Shown: positions 1 to 8,025, numbered from the stretch's first letter. The stretch is 35,565 nucleotides of DNA from an uncultured Verrucomicrobiales bacterium (GCA_937928545.1 CALGJQ010000059.1:1-35565); one strand, 5' to 3'. Made by a program: numbers and translations. Notes: generated by a model from the letters alone, not told the origin.

Positions 1-153
1 ATCCGCGCCATCAACGGGGAAGTCCGTCTCTGGGTCAACGGCGAAGAAGTCTCAGGCGGCACCAACTGTGACCCAGCTGAAGGCTATCTCTGTCTCGAAT
101 CCGAAGGCTCTCCCATCGAGTTCAAGAACATGCGCCTCCGCTTCTTGCCCTAA
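1..153 (+). CDS. C-terminal end of a DUF1080 (3-keto-disaccharide hydrolase-type) protein, partial
   Basis: An open frame runs from the window edge to a TAA at 151-153 and encodes about 50 residues. The tail contains WVNGEEV followed by ESEGSPIEFKNMRL and ends in RFLP. This is the usual ending of DUF1080 domains, a concanavalin-like beta sandwich in secreted Planctomycetes and Verrucomicrobia proteins linked to 3-keto-glycoside hydrolysis. The start lies outside the window, so domain order and export signal cannot be judged. Its stop overlaps the stop of the convergent permease gene by 4 bases. The family call rests on a short segment and is moderately sure. Confidence 0.7.
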   Translation: MRAINGEVRLWVNGEEVSGGTNCDPAEGYLCLESEGSPIEFKNMRLRFLP

Positions 154-1076
154 ACCAAAAGGTAAACAATAGCGGTCAGGATAATCCATCCGGCCATTCC
201 CAACTTCAAACGCTTCGCTCCCAAAACAAGAGCGAAGCCCTTTGCCAAAGTCCCACCAATCAGCGCTCCGGGCGCCGCAAAAACGAGCACCTCTTTCACG
301 ATCAAAGGGCCCGTGAAATAGTGCGGAATTGCCGTGATTACCGTAATCGAAGTCACGCAGACCGCCGCCGCCACCGCGAGATTGACTCGATATCTTAAGG
401 CCAAAAGATGAATCGCCAAAATCTCTCCCACTCCCACCGAAAGCCAAGCCGTCACCGCTCCTCCCACTAAAGTTGAGGCCGCGATTCCCCATAGTTCCAC
501 CGAAGAAATTTCCTCCTCGCGCCCCCCCTTTGCATCACTGCCACGCAAGGTCCGGATCATGATAACTAGCCCAACCACGAGCGAAAAAATCGAGAAGAAC
601 CACTTAATGTTCAGCCCCGGATCTGGGAGATAATTCTGAGCTAATCTTAAGCCCAAAAGAGAACCACTTGCTCCCACCAAAAAGATCTTCAAAAAACTTC
701 CCACCTCCACATCACCCTCAGGCTCATGCTTCAAATACAGTAGCCAGGTCAGCGCACCCGCCGTCATCCCGAAACATTGAATCGCAAAACTCGTCGCCAA
801 AGATTCTCCCACCGAAAGACCGAGAACGGTGAAGACCGGAAGGAAAACAATTCCCCCACCTGCCCCCGTCGAGTTCGCAACCGTGGCCGCAAGAATCCCA
901 ATCAAAAAAAAGTGCCCATGACTCCCCACACTCGCGAAGGGAGCCTCACCTTCCCCAAAAGAACCTGTCCCTATAGTCACCAAGATCACCACCGCCATCA
1001 GGTAGAATCCAATCCGGATCCACCGAAGACGCTCCAATGCTGGATTAAGCGAACGTGACAAATTTCTAGCGAGCAC
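150..1076 (-). CDS. TauE/SafE-family membrane permease (sulfite/sulfonate exporter type)
   Basis: The 308-residue protein is almost entirely hydrophobic, with about eight membrane segments. Near residues 60-80 it has the glycine-rich TauE/SafE signature (NSTGAGGGIVFLPVF), and a second, weaker copy of the fold begins near residue 195 (WGIAASTLVGGAV). The family moves small sulfur-containing or organic anions across the inner membrane; the substrate cannot be read from sequence. The start used is a GTG that overlaps the last 11 bases of the upstream selenocysteine-type peroxiredoxin, which suggests translational coupling. A later ATG at residue 27 would lose the N-terminal cytosolic part. The link to a redox enzyme hints at sulfur handling, but that is inference. 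Confidence 0.85.
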   Translation of the reverse strand: MLARNLSRSLNPALERLRWIRIGFYLMAVVILVTIGTGSFGEGEAPFASVGSHGHFFLIGILAATVANSTGAGGGIVFLPVFTVLGLSVGESLATSFAIQCFGMTAGALTWLLYLKHEPEGDVEVGSFLKIFLVGASGSLLGLRLAQNYLPDPGLNIKWFFSIFSLVVGLVIMIRTLRGSDAKGGREEEISSVELWGIAASTLVGGAVTAWLSVGVGEILAIHLLALRYRVNLAVAAAVCVTSITVITAIPHYFTGPLIVKEVLVFAAPGALIGGTLAKGFALVLGAKRLKLGMAGWIILTAIVYLLV

Positions 1077-1587
1077 TTAGCTCTTCAATTTTTCGCAGGA
1101 CATCATTGGCCTGATTCCTAGGATCAACTGCTCGGTCATGATGCACCAACTTCCCCCTGCGGAAGAGGAAGGTCTCCCGTCTCGGCAAATTCTCCGGACG
1201 CTCAACCCGGAAGGCATCGCAAATCGCACCCGAGGTATCCGACAAAAGCGGAAAGGGCAGCGCGAACTTATCGGAGAAAGCCCGTTGCTCCGCCACCGTG
1301 TCCATCGAAACTCCGATGACCTGAATCTGATGCTTAGATAATGTCGCAAATGCAGACCGCAGCGACTTCACTTGCTTAATTCATCCCGGCGTATCCGCCT
1401 TCGGATAAAAGAACACGATCGCCCAAGGCCCCGCCGTATTCTCTTTCAAGGAAACCTTTCGTTCCCACTGATCAAGCGCGGAAAGATCAGGCGACCGCCA
1501 ACCACTAGGCTGCGGAGTGACATCCCGATAAGTCGGCCCGCAAGCGACCAACACCACGGAAAAACAGAAGAGAGCGAGCGCTTTCAT
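1066..1587 (-). CDS. Bcp-like peroxiredoxin lipoprotein with probable selenocysteine at the peroxidatic position (in-frame TGA)
   Basis: This thiol/selenol peroxidase would reduce hydroperoxides at the envelope. Read through a TGA at 1381-1383, one frame gives a 173-residue protein. The N-terminus MKALALFCFSVVLVAC is a lipoprotein signal with lipobox LVAC and lipidated Cys16. The peroxiredoxin fold follows: FFYPKADTPG, then the TGA at residue 69, then IKQVKSLRSAFATL and VIGVSMD. In E. coli Bcp the equivalent string is TPGCT, so the TGA replaces the peroxidatic cysteine itself. Sequence downstream still looks like peroxiredoxin (FPLLSDTSGAICDAF). The second Bcp cysteine, five residues on, is absent here (Lys). 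A SECIS-like hairpin follows the TGA. The start chosen is the ATG at 1585-1587, which gives the lipobox; an upstream ATG at 1657-1659 would bury the signal and overlap the esterase. The gene lies 46 bases after the esterase and overlaps the permease. A nonsense mutation in a dying gene is the alternative. Confidence 0.82.
1343..1366 (-). promoter_or_regulatory. Bacterial SECIS-like hairpin for the peroxiredoxin TGA
   Basis: Reading 5'->3' on the minus strand, the stem gtcgc/gcgac (5 pairs) is followed by a 3-nt bulge on the 3' side, then tgc/gca (3 pairs) and the loop ggtct. After one A-A mismatch, three more pairs can extend the base. The loop begins 22 nt after the TGA. Known bacterial SECIS elements lie within the coding region just downstream of the UGA, with the apical loop roughly 16-37 nt away and a G in the first two loop positions. 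The E. coli fdhF element has the same GGUCU loop closed by UGC/GCA-type pairs. No RNA folding program was run. Confidence 0.75.
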
Positions 1588-1633
1588 GAAATCATCGTGA
1601 GAGAGATTCCTCTTTGCCGCAATCTCGAAAACC

Positions 1634-2464
1634 TCACTTCGCCTTCGTAGCGGCGTCACTTTCCAAATACCCCAGCGAAGTTAGGAAGCGATCCATCTCC
1701 TTCTCAGTCTCTTTGTATTTCGACTTATTAAAGAAGCCATGCTTCTCGCCCTCGTAGAGAAACAACTCACTCCGCACTCCGTGCTTTTTCATCTCATCAC
1801 GATAAGCCTCCGCTGTTTTCACTGAGATCAAATGATCCTCCGTCCCCAAAAACACGATCGTTGGAGGGGTCTTCTCATCCAGATTATGGCGCGGCGAAAT
1901 CTTTTCCCAATAGTCCTTCACCCGACTATGCCCATAACCCTGTGGGCCATTGTCATAAACCGGATTGAACAAAACCAACGCATCGGGACGTGAACTCAAC
2001 TTCGCATCCTCACCCTCCTCGACAATTTCCTTCGTCGTTCCTGTCGCCGCTGCGACATGACCCCCAGCAGAACCCCCACCAGCCGCGATCATCTTTGGAT
2101 TGATCCCCAGCTCCTTCGCATTTTGCCTCACCCAGCGAATGGCCGAATGACCATCCTTCACGCACTCCAGCGGAGTTGTTTTATTCCGGCTCTTCACGCG
2201 GTACTCGGCCGACATTGCCACCATTCCCTTCCCCGCCAAATACTCACACTGACGATAGAACTGCGAGGGCGATCCCCCATTCCATCCCCCTCCAAAGAAG
2301 AAAATAATGGCAGGCCGCGAATCACTCGCCTTGTGCCCCTCGGGATTAAAAACGTGCAGCTTCAGTTCCACCTCTCCCACTTTCTTATACCGAACGGTGG
2401 CATCTGGCTTTGGTTCTGCAAACACCGCCAAGACGGACATCATCATCAGGGATAGAATTCTCAT
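1634..2464 (-). CDS. Secreted alpha/beta hydrolase (esterase/lipase, HSL/BD-FAE type)
   Basis: The 276-residue protein starts with a short signal peptide (MRILSLMMMSVLAVFA). The oxyanion-hole motif appears as FFFGGGW near residue 57-61. The nucleophile elbow GGGSAGG places the catalytic Ser at 132, with Asp at about 210 (GTEDHL) and His at about 242 (EKHGFF). This layout matches hormone-sensitive-lipase-type and feruloyl/acetyl esterase families that deacylate small esters or plant polysaccharide decorations. It is the first gene of a same-strand run with the peroxiredoxin and permease. The exact ester substrate is unknown. Confidence 0.9.
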   Translation of the reverse strand: MRILSLMMMSVLAVFAEPKPDATVRYKKVGEVELKLHVFNPEGHKASDSRPAIIFFFGGGWNGGSPSQFYRQCEYLAGKGMVAMSAEYRVKSRNKTTPLECVKDGHSAIRWVRQNAKELGINPKMIAAGGGSAGGHVAAATGTTKEIVEEGEDAKLSSRPDALVLFNPVYDNGPQGYGHSRVKDYWEKISPRHNLDEKTPPTIVFLGTEDHLISVKTAEAYRDEMKKHGVRSELFLYEGEKHGFFNKSKYKETEKEMDRFLTSLGYLESDAATKAK

Positions 2465-2499
2465 CTGTCTTTCTACGAATCAAAAATTTGGCTTCTTAC

Positions 2500-3282
2500 T
2501 TACCGGTCAGGCGCATTCCAGCCGGGAATTTCCTTTCGCGGATTCTCCTCCATTCGCTCCATCCCCACCGCAGTCAGCCAAACAATCACTCCCAAAGTAA
2601 GAATAAATCCAAGCCACACCAAAACGCTCATCATCCTCCCTTCCTTTGGAGGCTCATAAGCCTTCAAAGCTGGACTCCGATCTTCCACCAGAGGGATGGG
2701 CTTTTCCTCACGCTTCTTCTTCGGAGGTTTCAACTGCTGAACTACCAAGGTCTCCAAAAGCTTCCTCACTGCTCCCGCCTCATTCTGGCCCGTCCAATAA
2801 GGAAACCCAATGGCGGCATTGCGAAACCAACGAAGGTAATCAATTTCAAAAATTGCCTTCAACTCACCATCCGCCGTCCGGACTGTTTCGATCTGAGCGG
2901 GATCAAAATTCACCGCACTCGCTAGCTCACCAAGATCTCTCATCAAATCCTGACATTGTTTTCCTAGATTTTGAATTTCCCTTTCCTCCAACTTCGCATC
3001 CACCAGCGTATTTCCATCGACCCACCCAGTCTTCACCCACGGCGAGCCATCTTCATCATCCATCCCACCATCTAAAACTTCTCGTAAGGCCGGGTGCTTG
3101 AGCGACTGCAACTTCGCCAGCGCCTTTTCAAAGGCTCCCTCCCCAAACAATCCTGCCAAATCCTCAGGAGAAATCTGCAAACGTGTCAGCACCGACTTGG
3201 CATTCTTCTCAACGATCACACCCTGCTCCATCGACCCAGCATTCTGCTCGATAGATTCTACGCTGCGATAGGGAAGAGACAT
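2500..3282 (-). CDS. Hypothetical protein with one C-terminal membrane anchor
   Basis: I do not recognise the family. The product of about 260 residues has a mostly soluble, charged N-terminal region of about 210 residues with helical stretches (PEDLAGLFGEGAFEKALAKL). A proline/lysine-rich linker follows (LKPPKKKREEKPIPL), then one membrane segment near the C-terminus (MMSVLVWLGFILTLGVIVWL) and a short tail. The layout suggests a cytosolic domain tethered to the inner membrane by its C-terminus. I chose the ATG at 3280-3282 over an upstream in-frame GTG at 3292-3294, which directly follows a TAA and has no ribosome-binding site. The gene is divergent from the carboxypeptidase gene. No function is offered. 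Confidence 0.7.
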   Translation of the reverse strand: MSLPYRSVESIEQNAGSMEQGVIVEKNAKSVLTRLQISPEDLAGLFGEGAFEKALAKLQSLKHPALREVLDGGMDDEDGSPWVKTGWVDGNTLVDAKLEEREIQNLGKQCQDLMRDLGELASAVNFDPAQIETVRTADGELKAIFEIDYLRWFRNAAIGFPYWTGQNEAGAVRKLLETLVVQQLKPPKKKREEKPIPLVEDRSPALKAYEPPKEGRMMSVLVWLGFILTLGVIVWLTAVGMERMEENPRKEIPGWNAPDR

Positions 3283-3386
3283 AACAACGAACACTTATCC
3301 TCCAATCTCAACACCACTGCCAGAAAAGCTTTCCAAAAAAGTGATTCAAAACAGACGAAGCCCCATCTCTTCGATACACTTTCCTC

Positions 3387-4817
3387 ATGAACGACCTCCT
3401 TCACGAAATTTCCCTCCTCTCATCCACCTCCGCTGCACTTGACTGGGATCAAGAAACCGGAGCCCCCACCGGATCGGTCAATTACCGCGCCAAACAAATC
3501 GCCTACCTCACCGGAAAAATCCACGCCCTCAAAACCTCACCCGAATTCCAGGCCGGCCTCGCCACCCTCAACGGACCGAACCAGCGCGAACTCACCCACC
3601 AATACGAGCGCGCCACCAAACTCCCCCAAGAACTCGTCGAAAGAGATTCTGAAACCGCCTCCCTCGCCAAGGCGGCTTGGGGTGAAGCTCGTGAGAAGAA
3701 TGACTTCCCCACCTTCGCACCCCACCTCGAAAAACTCCTCAAGATCGCTCGCGAAAAAGCCGATCACTGGGGTTACGAAGACGAACCTTACGACGCTCTC
3801 CTCTCTGAATACGAACGCGGTGCAAAGACCAAGGAAGTTGCCACCCTCTTCGACTCCATCGACACCGAACTCGCTCAAATCGCCGCCGCTGCGGTCGAAA
3901 AATCCTCCTCCATCCCCGCCGATTTTCTCCACGGCGATTCCCCCATCGCAGCGCAACAAACTCTCAACCGTGAAGTCGCCGAGTCCCTCGGCTTCGACTT
4001 CTCTCAAGGCCGCATCGACACCACCGCTCATCCCTTCTGCACCACTCTCGGCCCACAGGACATCCGCCTCACCACCCGCTACGAAGACCACGACTTCGCC
4101 TCTTCCCTCTTCGGCGTGATGCACGAAACCGGCCACGGCCTCTACGAACAAGGCCTCCCCGCCTCTGACTTCCACCTTCCCTCCGGCCAAGCCGTCTCCC
4201 TCGGCATTCACGAATCGCAATCCCGCCTCTGGGAAAACCACGTCGGCCGCAGCCGCCCCTTCTGGGAAAAATGGCTTCCGCGCGCCCAAGAACTCTTCCC
4301 TCATCTTCGCTCATTCGACCTCGATCAATTCCTCCCCGCCGTCAACCGCTGCGCCTACTCCGCCATCCGCGTCGAAGCCGATGAAGCCACTTACGACCTC
4401 CACATCCTCCTTCGCTTCAAACTCGAACGCGCCCTCCTCGCCGGCGAACTCGAAGTCGCAGACGTCCCCGAGGCCTGGAACAGCGAGTTCGAAAAACTCT
4501 TCGGTTTCCGCCCCGCAAACGACAGCGAAGGCTGCCTCCAAGACATCCACTGGTCGATGGGTGGCCTTGGCTACTTCGCCACCTACTCTCTCGGCAATAT
4601 CAACTCCGCTCAACTTTTCGAAGCCGCCCAAAAAGATCCCACCGTCTCTTCCGCCTTCGCCAAAGGCGACTTCCTCCCTCTCTTAACTTGGATGCAAAAA
4701 AACATCCACGCCCACGGCTCCACCCTCTTCCCCCAAGACCTCATGGAAAACGCCACCGGCTCCAAAACCGACCCAGCTCCCTACCTCAATCACCTCCGCA
4801 GCCGTTTCACAAGCTAA
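3387..4817 (+). CDS. Carboxypeptidase Taq family (M32) metallocarboxypeptidase
   Basis: This 476-residue cytosolic zinc carboxypeptidase releases C-terminal amino acids from peptides. It has the M32 signature HETGHGLYEQGL, with zinc-binding His246 and His250 and catalytic Glu247. The family's HESQSRLWEN motif begins at His275, and its Glu276 is the expected third zinc ligand. The N-terminal YSTISA-like region appears here as LLSSTSAALDWDQET, and the length is close to the usual 500 residues. No signal peptide is present. The coding strand is very C-rich, which creates long false frames on both strands. A 26-base dispersed repeat begins three bases after the stop. Confidence 0.95.
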   Translation: MNDLLHEISLLSSTSAALDWDQETGAPTGSVNYRAKQIAYLTGKIHALKTSPEFQAGLATLNGPNQRELTHQYERATKLPQELVERDSETASLAKAAWGEAREKNDFPTFAPHLEKLLKIAREKADHWGYEDEPYDALLSEYERGAKTKEVATLFDSIDTELAQIAAAAVEKSSSIPADFLHGDSPIAAQQTLNREVAESLGFDFSQGRIDTTAHPFCTTLGPQDIRLTTRYEDHDFASSLFGVMHETGHGLYEQGLPASDFHLPSGQAVSLGIHESQSRLWENHVGRSRPFWEKWLPRAQELFPHLRSFDLDQFLPAVNRCAYSAIRVEADEATYDLHILLRFKLERALLAGELEVADVPEAWNSEFEKLFGFRPANDSEGCLQDIHWSMGGLGYFATYSLGNINSAQLFEAAQKDPTVSSAFAKGDFLPLLTWMQKNIHAHGSTLFPQDLMENATGSKTDPAPYLNHLRSRFTS

Positions 4818-4819
4818 GC

Positions 4820-4845
4820 TACGGAGCTTGGGCTTTAGCCCGAGT
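4820..4845. repeat. 26-bp dispersed repeat with imperfect palindrome, copy A
   Basis: This stretch is identical over 26 bases to 32995-33020. The core cttgggctttagcccgag folds into a 7-pair stem (one G-T pair) with a ttta loop. Both copies begin a few bases after a stop codon of a plus-strand gene. It may be a small REP-like dispersed element or an mRNA-stabilising or terminating hairpin. No T-run follows, so a classical intrinsic terminator is unlikely. Confidence 0.8.
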
Positions 4846-4874
4846 ATCCTCCCAACCAAGCTTCCCTCAAAACC

Positions 4875-5402
4875 ATGGGATTTAATCCATCAAAACTAGA
4901 TTACGAGGATCTACCACCCCTCTACCTTGCGCTTCTCTCAGGTGAAATTTCCGAAGCCGAAGGTCTCATAAAACAAGGTCACCTTCTCGACGACATCATC
5001 GAAGAAGACGGAAACACCTTCCTCCACACCGCTGCACGAGAAGGTCACATAGAGATGGTAGATTTCTTCCTGAGAAATATCTGCCCAATTTCACTAGAAA
5101 GCTTCGACCACGTTCAACACACACCGCTCATGTGGGCGGCAGCCGAAGGAAGAACAAAAATCGTCCGTAAACTTCTAAACGCCGGGGTCAACCCTGATGC
5201 CTTTGACGAAGATGGAGACGGTAGTACTGCCATCCTAGAAGCTGCCTACTACGGCCACCCCCAAGCCGTAAAGCTTCTCCTTGAAGCCGGAGCCGACCCA
5301 AAGATCAAAGGCTTGATGGGAGGAGACGCCATCGCCTACGCATGGCACAAAACCGATGGAGACTACGAAAAAGTCCGTCGACTTCTTCCCCCATCACTCT
5401 GA
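4875..5402 (+). CDS. Ankyrin-repeat protein
   Basis: The 175-residue protein has four or five ankyrin repeats and no signal peptide. Recognisable units include GNTFLHTAAREGHIEMVDFF, TPLMWAAAEGRTKIVRKLL and TAILEAAYYGHPQAVKLLL, each followed by the typical GA(D/N)P turn. Ankyrin repeats bind partner proteins, and the partner here is unknown. The last 9 bases overlap the 3' end of the convergent lipoprotein gene, so the two mRNAs would be complementary at their ends. The start used is the ATG giving MGFNPSKL, 57 bases after the carboxypeptidase. Confidence 0.85.
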   Translation: MGFNPSKLDYEDLPPLYLALLSGEISEAEGLIKQGHLLDDIIEEDGNTFLHTAAREGHIEMVDFFLRNICPISLESFDHVQHTPLMWAAAEGRTKIVRKLLNAGVNPDAFDEDGDGSTAILEAAYYGHPQAVKLLLEAGADPKIKGLMGGDAIAYAWHKTDGDYEKVRRLLPPSL

Positions 5403-5909
5403 TTCCTCAAGCAACTTCTTCAAATCAGGATCCTCATCAGCAAGTTTACGCAGATTCTTCAAAAACGTCACCTCCACGTCTTTGGGGTTCTCCCTGATCG
5501 ATCGATAATACTTAGCCAAAGTGCTCCTCATAAGATCAGCCGCTTCATCAGGCTGCTTGTCATTAATCAGACGCAGATAACCCAGACTATAGATCGCCAG
5601 CGTTTGATCTTCTTTTATGGTCTCTTTCAACATGCGCTCCGTCTCCACCATCAGTTCTGCGTAGCGCTCTGGTGTCCAAGCACCATTCCCAAAGATGTCG
5701 TCAGATTCTAAGAGTTCTTTCGCTCCGGCATACATCTCCACCCAACGTTCTAACGACTTAGTAAGGTCTTCGTCTGAGACCCCACTCTCTTTCTGAATCC
5801 GATCGATCGTAGCCACAATCTCAGGTGAAACATTCGCCTTCTCTTCACGATCCTGACACGCAGTCAGCCCTCCTAAAAATAAAGTGGCAACACAGGTAAT
5901 AGCTTTCAT
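5394..5909 (-). CDS. Hypothetical lipoprotein
   Basis: I do not recognise the family. From the ATG at 5907-5909 the product has about 171 residues and starts MKAITCVATLFLGGLTACQ, a lipoprotein signal with lipobox LTAC. The mature part is hydrophilic and helical, with an acidic C-terminus (DPDLKKLLEESE). The start overlaps the stop of the upstream SGNH hydrolase as ATGA, so the pair is almost certainly translationally coupled. An upstream in-frame start would bury the signal peptide inside the protein and was not used. Confidence 0.78.
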   Translation of the reverse strand: MKAITCVATLFLGGLTACQDREEKANVSPEIVATIDRIQKESGVSDEDLTKSLERWVEMYAGAKELLESDDIFGNGAWTPERYAELMVETERMLKETIKEDQTLAIYSLGYLRLINDKQPDEAADLMRSTLAKYYRSIRENPKDVEVTFLKNLRKLADEDPDLKKLLEESE

Positions 5910-6637
5910 TTGATTGAGTGATTGGGACCTCCTTGAAGTTCCTCCCGCATCCTCTGAGCCCACACCCGATTCCCGGCCGAATTCAGATGAAGCCCATCTC
6001 CGATGTGGAACTTCGCATCAAGACGCCCATCCTGATCAAGATCCAAGACCTCTCCGCTCTCAATCAAGGTCACGCCATCTCGTTCCTCTGCTAAACTCTT
6101 TAGCCCTTGATTGAACTTCTCGATCCATTCCCCTTGCTCTCCAAACTTCTCTCCTAAGTTCAGATCAACCGGTAAGATCGCCGACAAAAAAATCGGCCTC
6201 CCCTCCGGCAGACTCGCGAGAATCTGCGCGTAATTTTCAAGCGCATCATCGACCCCGCGGTAATGAAGGTCATTCACCCCAATCGCGATCACAATTCCCC
6301 CCGCCCGCTCAAGCGCCGGCATATAGATTGGCAAACGATCAAGAACGCCCTTCGTGGTATCCCTACCAATTCCATAGTTCACGCTCAGCGGGTGAACCGC
6401 CACCACCGAGAGCCCCTGGACCAAACTATCTCCGATGAAAATAAATGCATCATCAGGAACTGCCTCAACCGACCGCGAATGGAATCCTAACATCCGCTGA
6501 TACTGCTCCATGTTCTCAGCTTCGCCGCGTGTCCCTTGAAAATAAAACTGCACCCGATTCAGAAAATCAGATTTCCAAGTCACTCCCACCAAAACGAGGT
6601 GGAGTAAAATGAAGTATGCCAGTTTCAATCGTTTCAT
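5906..6637 (-). CDS. SGNH/GDSL-family hydrolase, membrane-anchored or secreted
   Basis: The 243-residue esterase of the SGNH fold has a hydrophobic N-terminal segment (LAYFILLHLVLVGVTW), either a signal peptide or an anchor. Block I is IFIGDSLVQG with nucleophile Ser71. Block II glycine is in NYGIGRD, block III is GVND with Asn122, and block V is DGLHLN with Asp214 and His217. All four conserved residues are therefore present, so activity is expected. Substrates of such exported enzymes are usually acetylated glycans or lipids; which one cannot be told here. It forms a coupled pair with the downstream lipoprotein (4-base overlap). Confidence 0.9.
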   Translation of the reverse strand: MKRLKLAYFILLHLVLVGVTWKSDFLNRVQFYFQGTRGEAENMEQYQRMLGFHSRSVEAVPDDAFIFIGDSLVQGLSVVAVHPLSVNYGIGRDTTKGVLDRLPIYMPALERAGGIVIAIGVNDLHYRGVDDALENYAQILASLPEGRPIFLSAILPVDLNLGEKFGEQGEWIEKFNQGLKSLAEERDGVTLIESGEVLDLDQDGRLDAKFHIGDGLHLNSAGNRVWAQRMREELQGGPNHSIK

Positions 6638-6757
6638 CTCTTCCCCCTTAATTTAACTCATCCTCAAATAGAAGACGAGCCTACGCGAGATTCTTCACAA
6701 AGATCGCGCCTCTCCTTCATCAGCACTTCACAAAGCCTCCATAGGGTCGGCCTCGAC

Positions 6758-7567
6758 ATGACCAAAAATGCAAATGACTCGTCGAAATCCGCCTCCCCCA
6801 CCTTGCGCTCCCACTACTGGCTGAACCACTTCCGCAAAAACTTAGAGCGAAGCCCGAGCATTGACTGGGATCGCAAAGCAGCTCTTACCCTCAGTGACGA
6901 TGCCCGCGTCATCAGATCCATCCAATCATGGCAACTCGGAGAGACTTCCGACGGGGCCCACTTACTTCAAGCGACCCGAGACTTTCTCGATCACTATTCG
7001 CAAAGTGACGACGAATCCAAAAGCTACCTCGAGACCGTGCAACTTTTCATTCGGGAGGAGCAAAAACACGGAGAAAATCTTGGCCGGTATTTGGACAAAG
7101 TCGGCGCGGATCGGATCAAATTCGACCTCGGAGACAGCGCCTTTCGCCTCGTCCGCTCCCTCTTCACCAACATGGAAATTTGGTCCGCCTCGGTCCTGAT
7201 GGTCGAGACGATGGCGCAAATTTACTACAAAGCCTTACGCGATTCCGGCCGCTGCGAATTGCTATCCGAGATTTGCACTGACATCCTCATCGACGAAGCC
7301 TTCCACCTAAAATTCCAATGTGAACGTATCGGAACATACTACGGCAAACGCTCCATCCCGGCCCGCTTCGCCACAAAGACCCTCTACCAATTCCTCTATA
7401 CCGGAATCATCAGCGCCGTCTGGATCGGCCACCATCACGCCTTTCAACAAGGCGGCCTCAGCTTCAAAGATTTCTGGCGAGCATCATGGCGAAAGTTTCT
7501 CGGCCACTGGAGACAGGTTGAAGGCCCGCCTGTGCATGCATCCGATTTCCAAAGGAATGAAGGATAG
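6758..7567 (+). CDS. Ferritin-like di-iron protein
   Basis: The 269-residue protein shows ferritin-like four-helix metal ligands: a Glu near residue 62 (LGETSDG), E101-x-x-H104 (REEQKHG), Glu150 (MVETMAQ) and E180-x-x-H183 (DEAFHLKF). Such proteins bind two iron or manganese ions and act as oxidases, desaturases or rubrerythrin-like enzymes. The exact subfamily is not clear to me. There is no signal peptide. The N-terminus is polar (MTKNANDSSKSASP), and the start is the first ATG after a divergent intergenic region of about 120 bases. Confidence 0.8.
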   Translation: MTKNANDSSKSASPTLRSHYWLNHFRKNLERSPSIDWDRKAALTLSDDARVIRSIQSWQLGETSDGAHLLQATRDFLDHYSQSDDESKSYLETVQLFIREEQKHGENLGRYLDKVGADRIKFDLGDSAFRLVRSLFTNMEIWSASVLMVETMAQIYYKALRDSGRCELLSEICTDILIDEAFHLKFQCERIGTYYGKRSIPARFATKTLYQFLYTGIISAVWIGHHHAFQQGGLSFKDFWRASWRKFLGHWRQVEGPPVHASDFQRNEG

Positions 7568-7617
7568 TCGCTTTGCGATTAGTAAGCTCCGAAGGTGCGC
7601 TGAGTCACCCAAAACTC

Positions 7618-7813
7618 TCATTTCCTATCGAGTCCAAACTTGGGATCTCGCCGGTCATGCCGGAAGACCAGAAGAAGGATTTTTCTCAATGGAGAGAAGA
7701 GAAGCGTCCAGATCTCTCCAAAATCCCTCAAGGACACGTTCTGAGATCTCAGCATAATGCATCGCGATACCCCTAATATCGGATGCTAATTTGGCATGGC
7801 GAATGATCTTCAC
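7618..7813 (-). pseudogene. RelE/ParE-type toxin gene, remnant with internal deletion and frameshift
   Basis: The 5' part encodes VKIIRHAKLASDIRGIAMHY and then an alpha-helical stretch ending SIEKNPSS, the N-terminal half of a ParE/RelE-family toxin. It begins at a GTG that overlaps the antitoxin stop (GTGA). After SIEKNPSS the frame gives GLPA and a stop. In another frame the typical C-terminal tail of this toxin appears (VFRHDRRDPKFGLDRK and a TGA at 7618-7620). The middle, about 30 codons normally carrying the core strands and active-site residues, is missing. The toxin should therefore be inactive. An alternative upstream ATG at 7838-7840 would only lengthen the overlap. Confidence 0.75.
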
Positions 7814-8025
7814 GGAGTACTCCGTCCGCAGGCTTCCCAAAATTCCGCTTCTGAAAGCCCCTCAACTTTTCCCTCAAGTAATTCATCCCGCCTTTGAATT
7901 GCTTCCTCGTCAGATACGTAGTGCATCGCTGGACTAAGTCCCTCAAGGAGAGACGAAACCAACTCTGTTCGGTCGGCAAGATCGAGCTGAGATGCTTTTT
8001 TTATGAGTTCGGCGACTTCAGCCAT
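7810..8025 (-). CDS. Addiction-module antitoxin (PF09720-like)
   Basis: This 71-residue protein has the short helical layout of the addiction-module component family: KASQLDLADRTELVSSLLEGL, followed by a charged helix (DEEAIQRRDELLEGKVEGLS). These proteins bind and neutralise ParE/RelE-type toxins and repress their own promoter. It is intact and lies directly upstream of the toxin remnant with a 4-base overlap. With the toxin broken, it is either unselected, or it still counters a related toxin elsewhere. Confidence 0.8.
   Translation of the reverse strand: MAEVAELIKKASQLDLADRTELVSSLLEGLSPAMHYVSDEEAIQRRDELLEGKVEGLSEAEFWEACGRSTP

Noticed and set aside
1066..1659. Peroxiredoxin as a simple pseudogene split by a stop
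   Set aside because: The downstream part is undamaged, the stop is exactly at the catalytic Cys codon, and a SECIS-type hairpin follows. A pseudogene is less likely, though not excluded without knowing whether Sec machinery exists.
3439..4631. Long frames in other phases across the M32 carboxypeptidase
   Set aside because: They are low-complexity products of a C-rich gene. The HETGH frame is clearly the real one.
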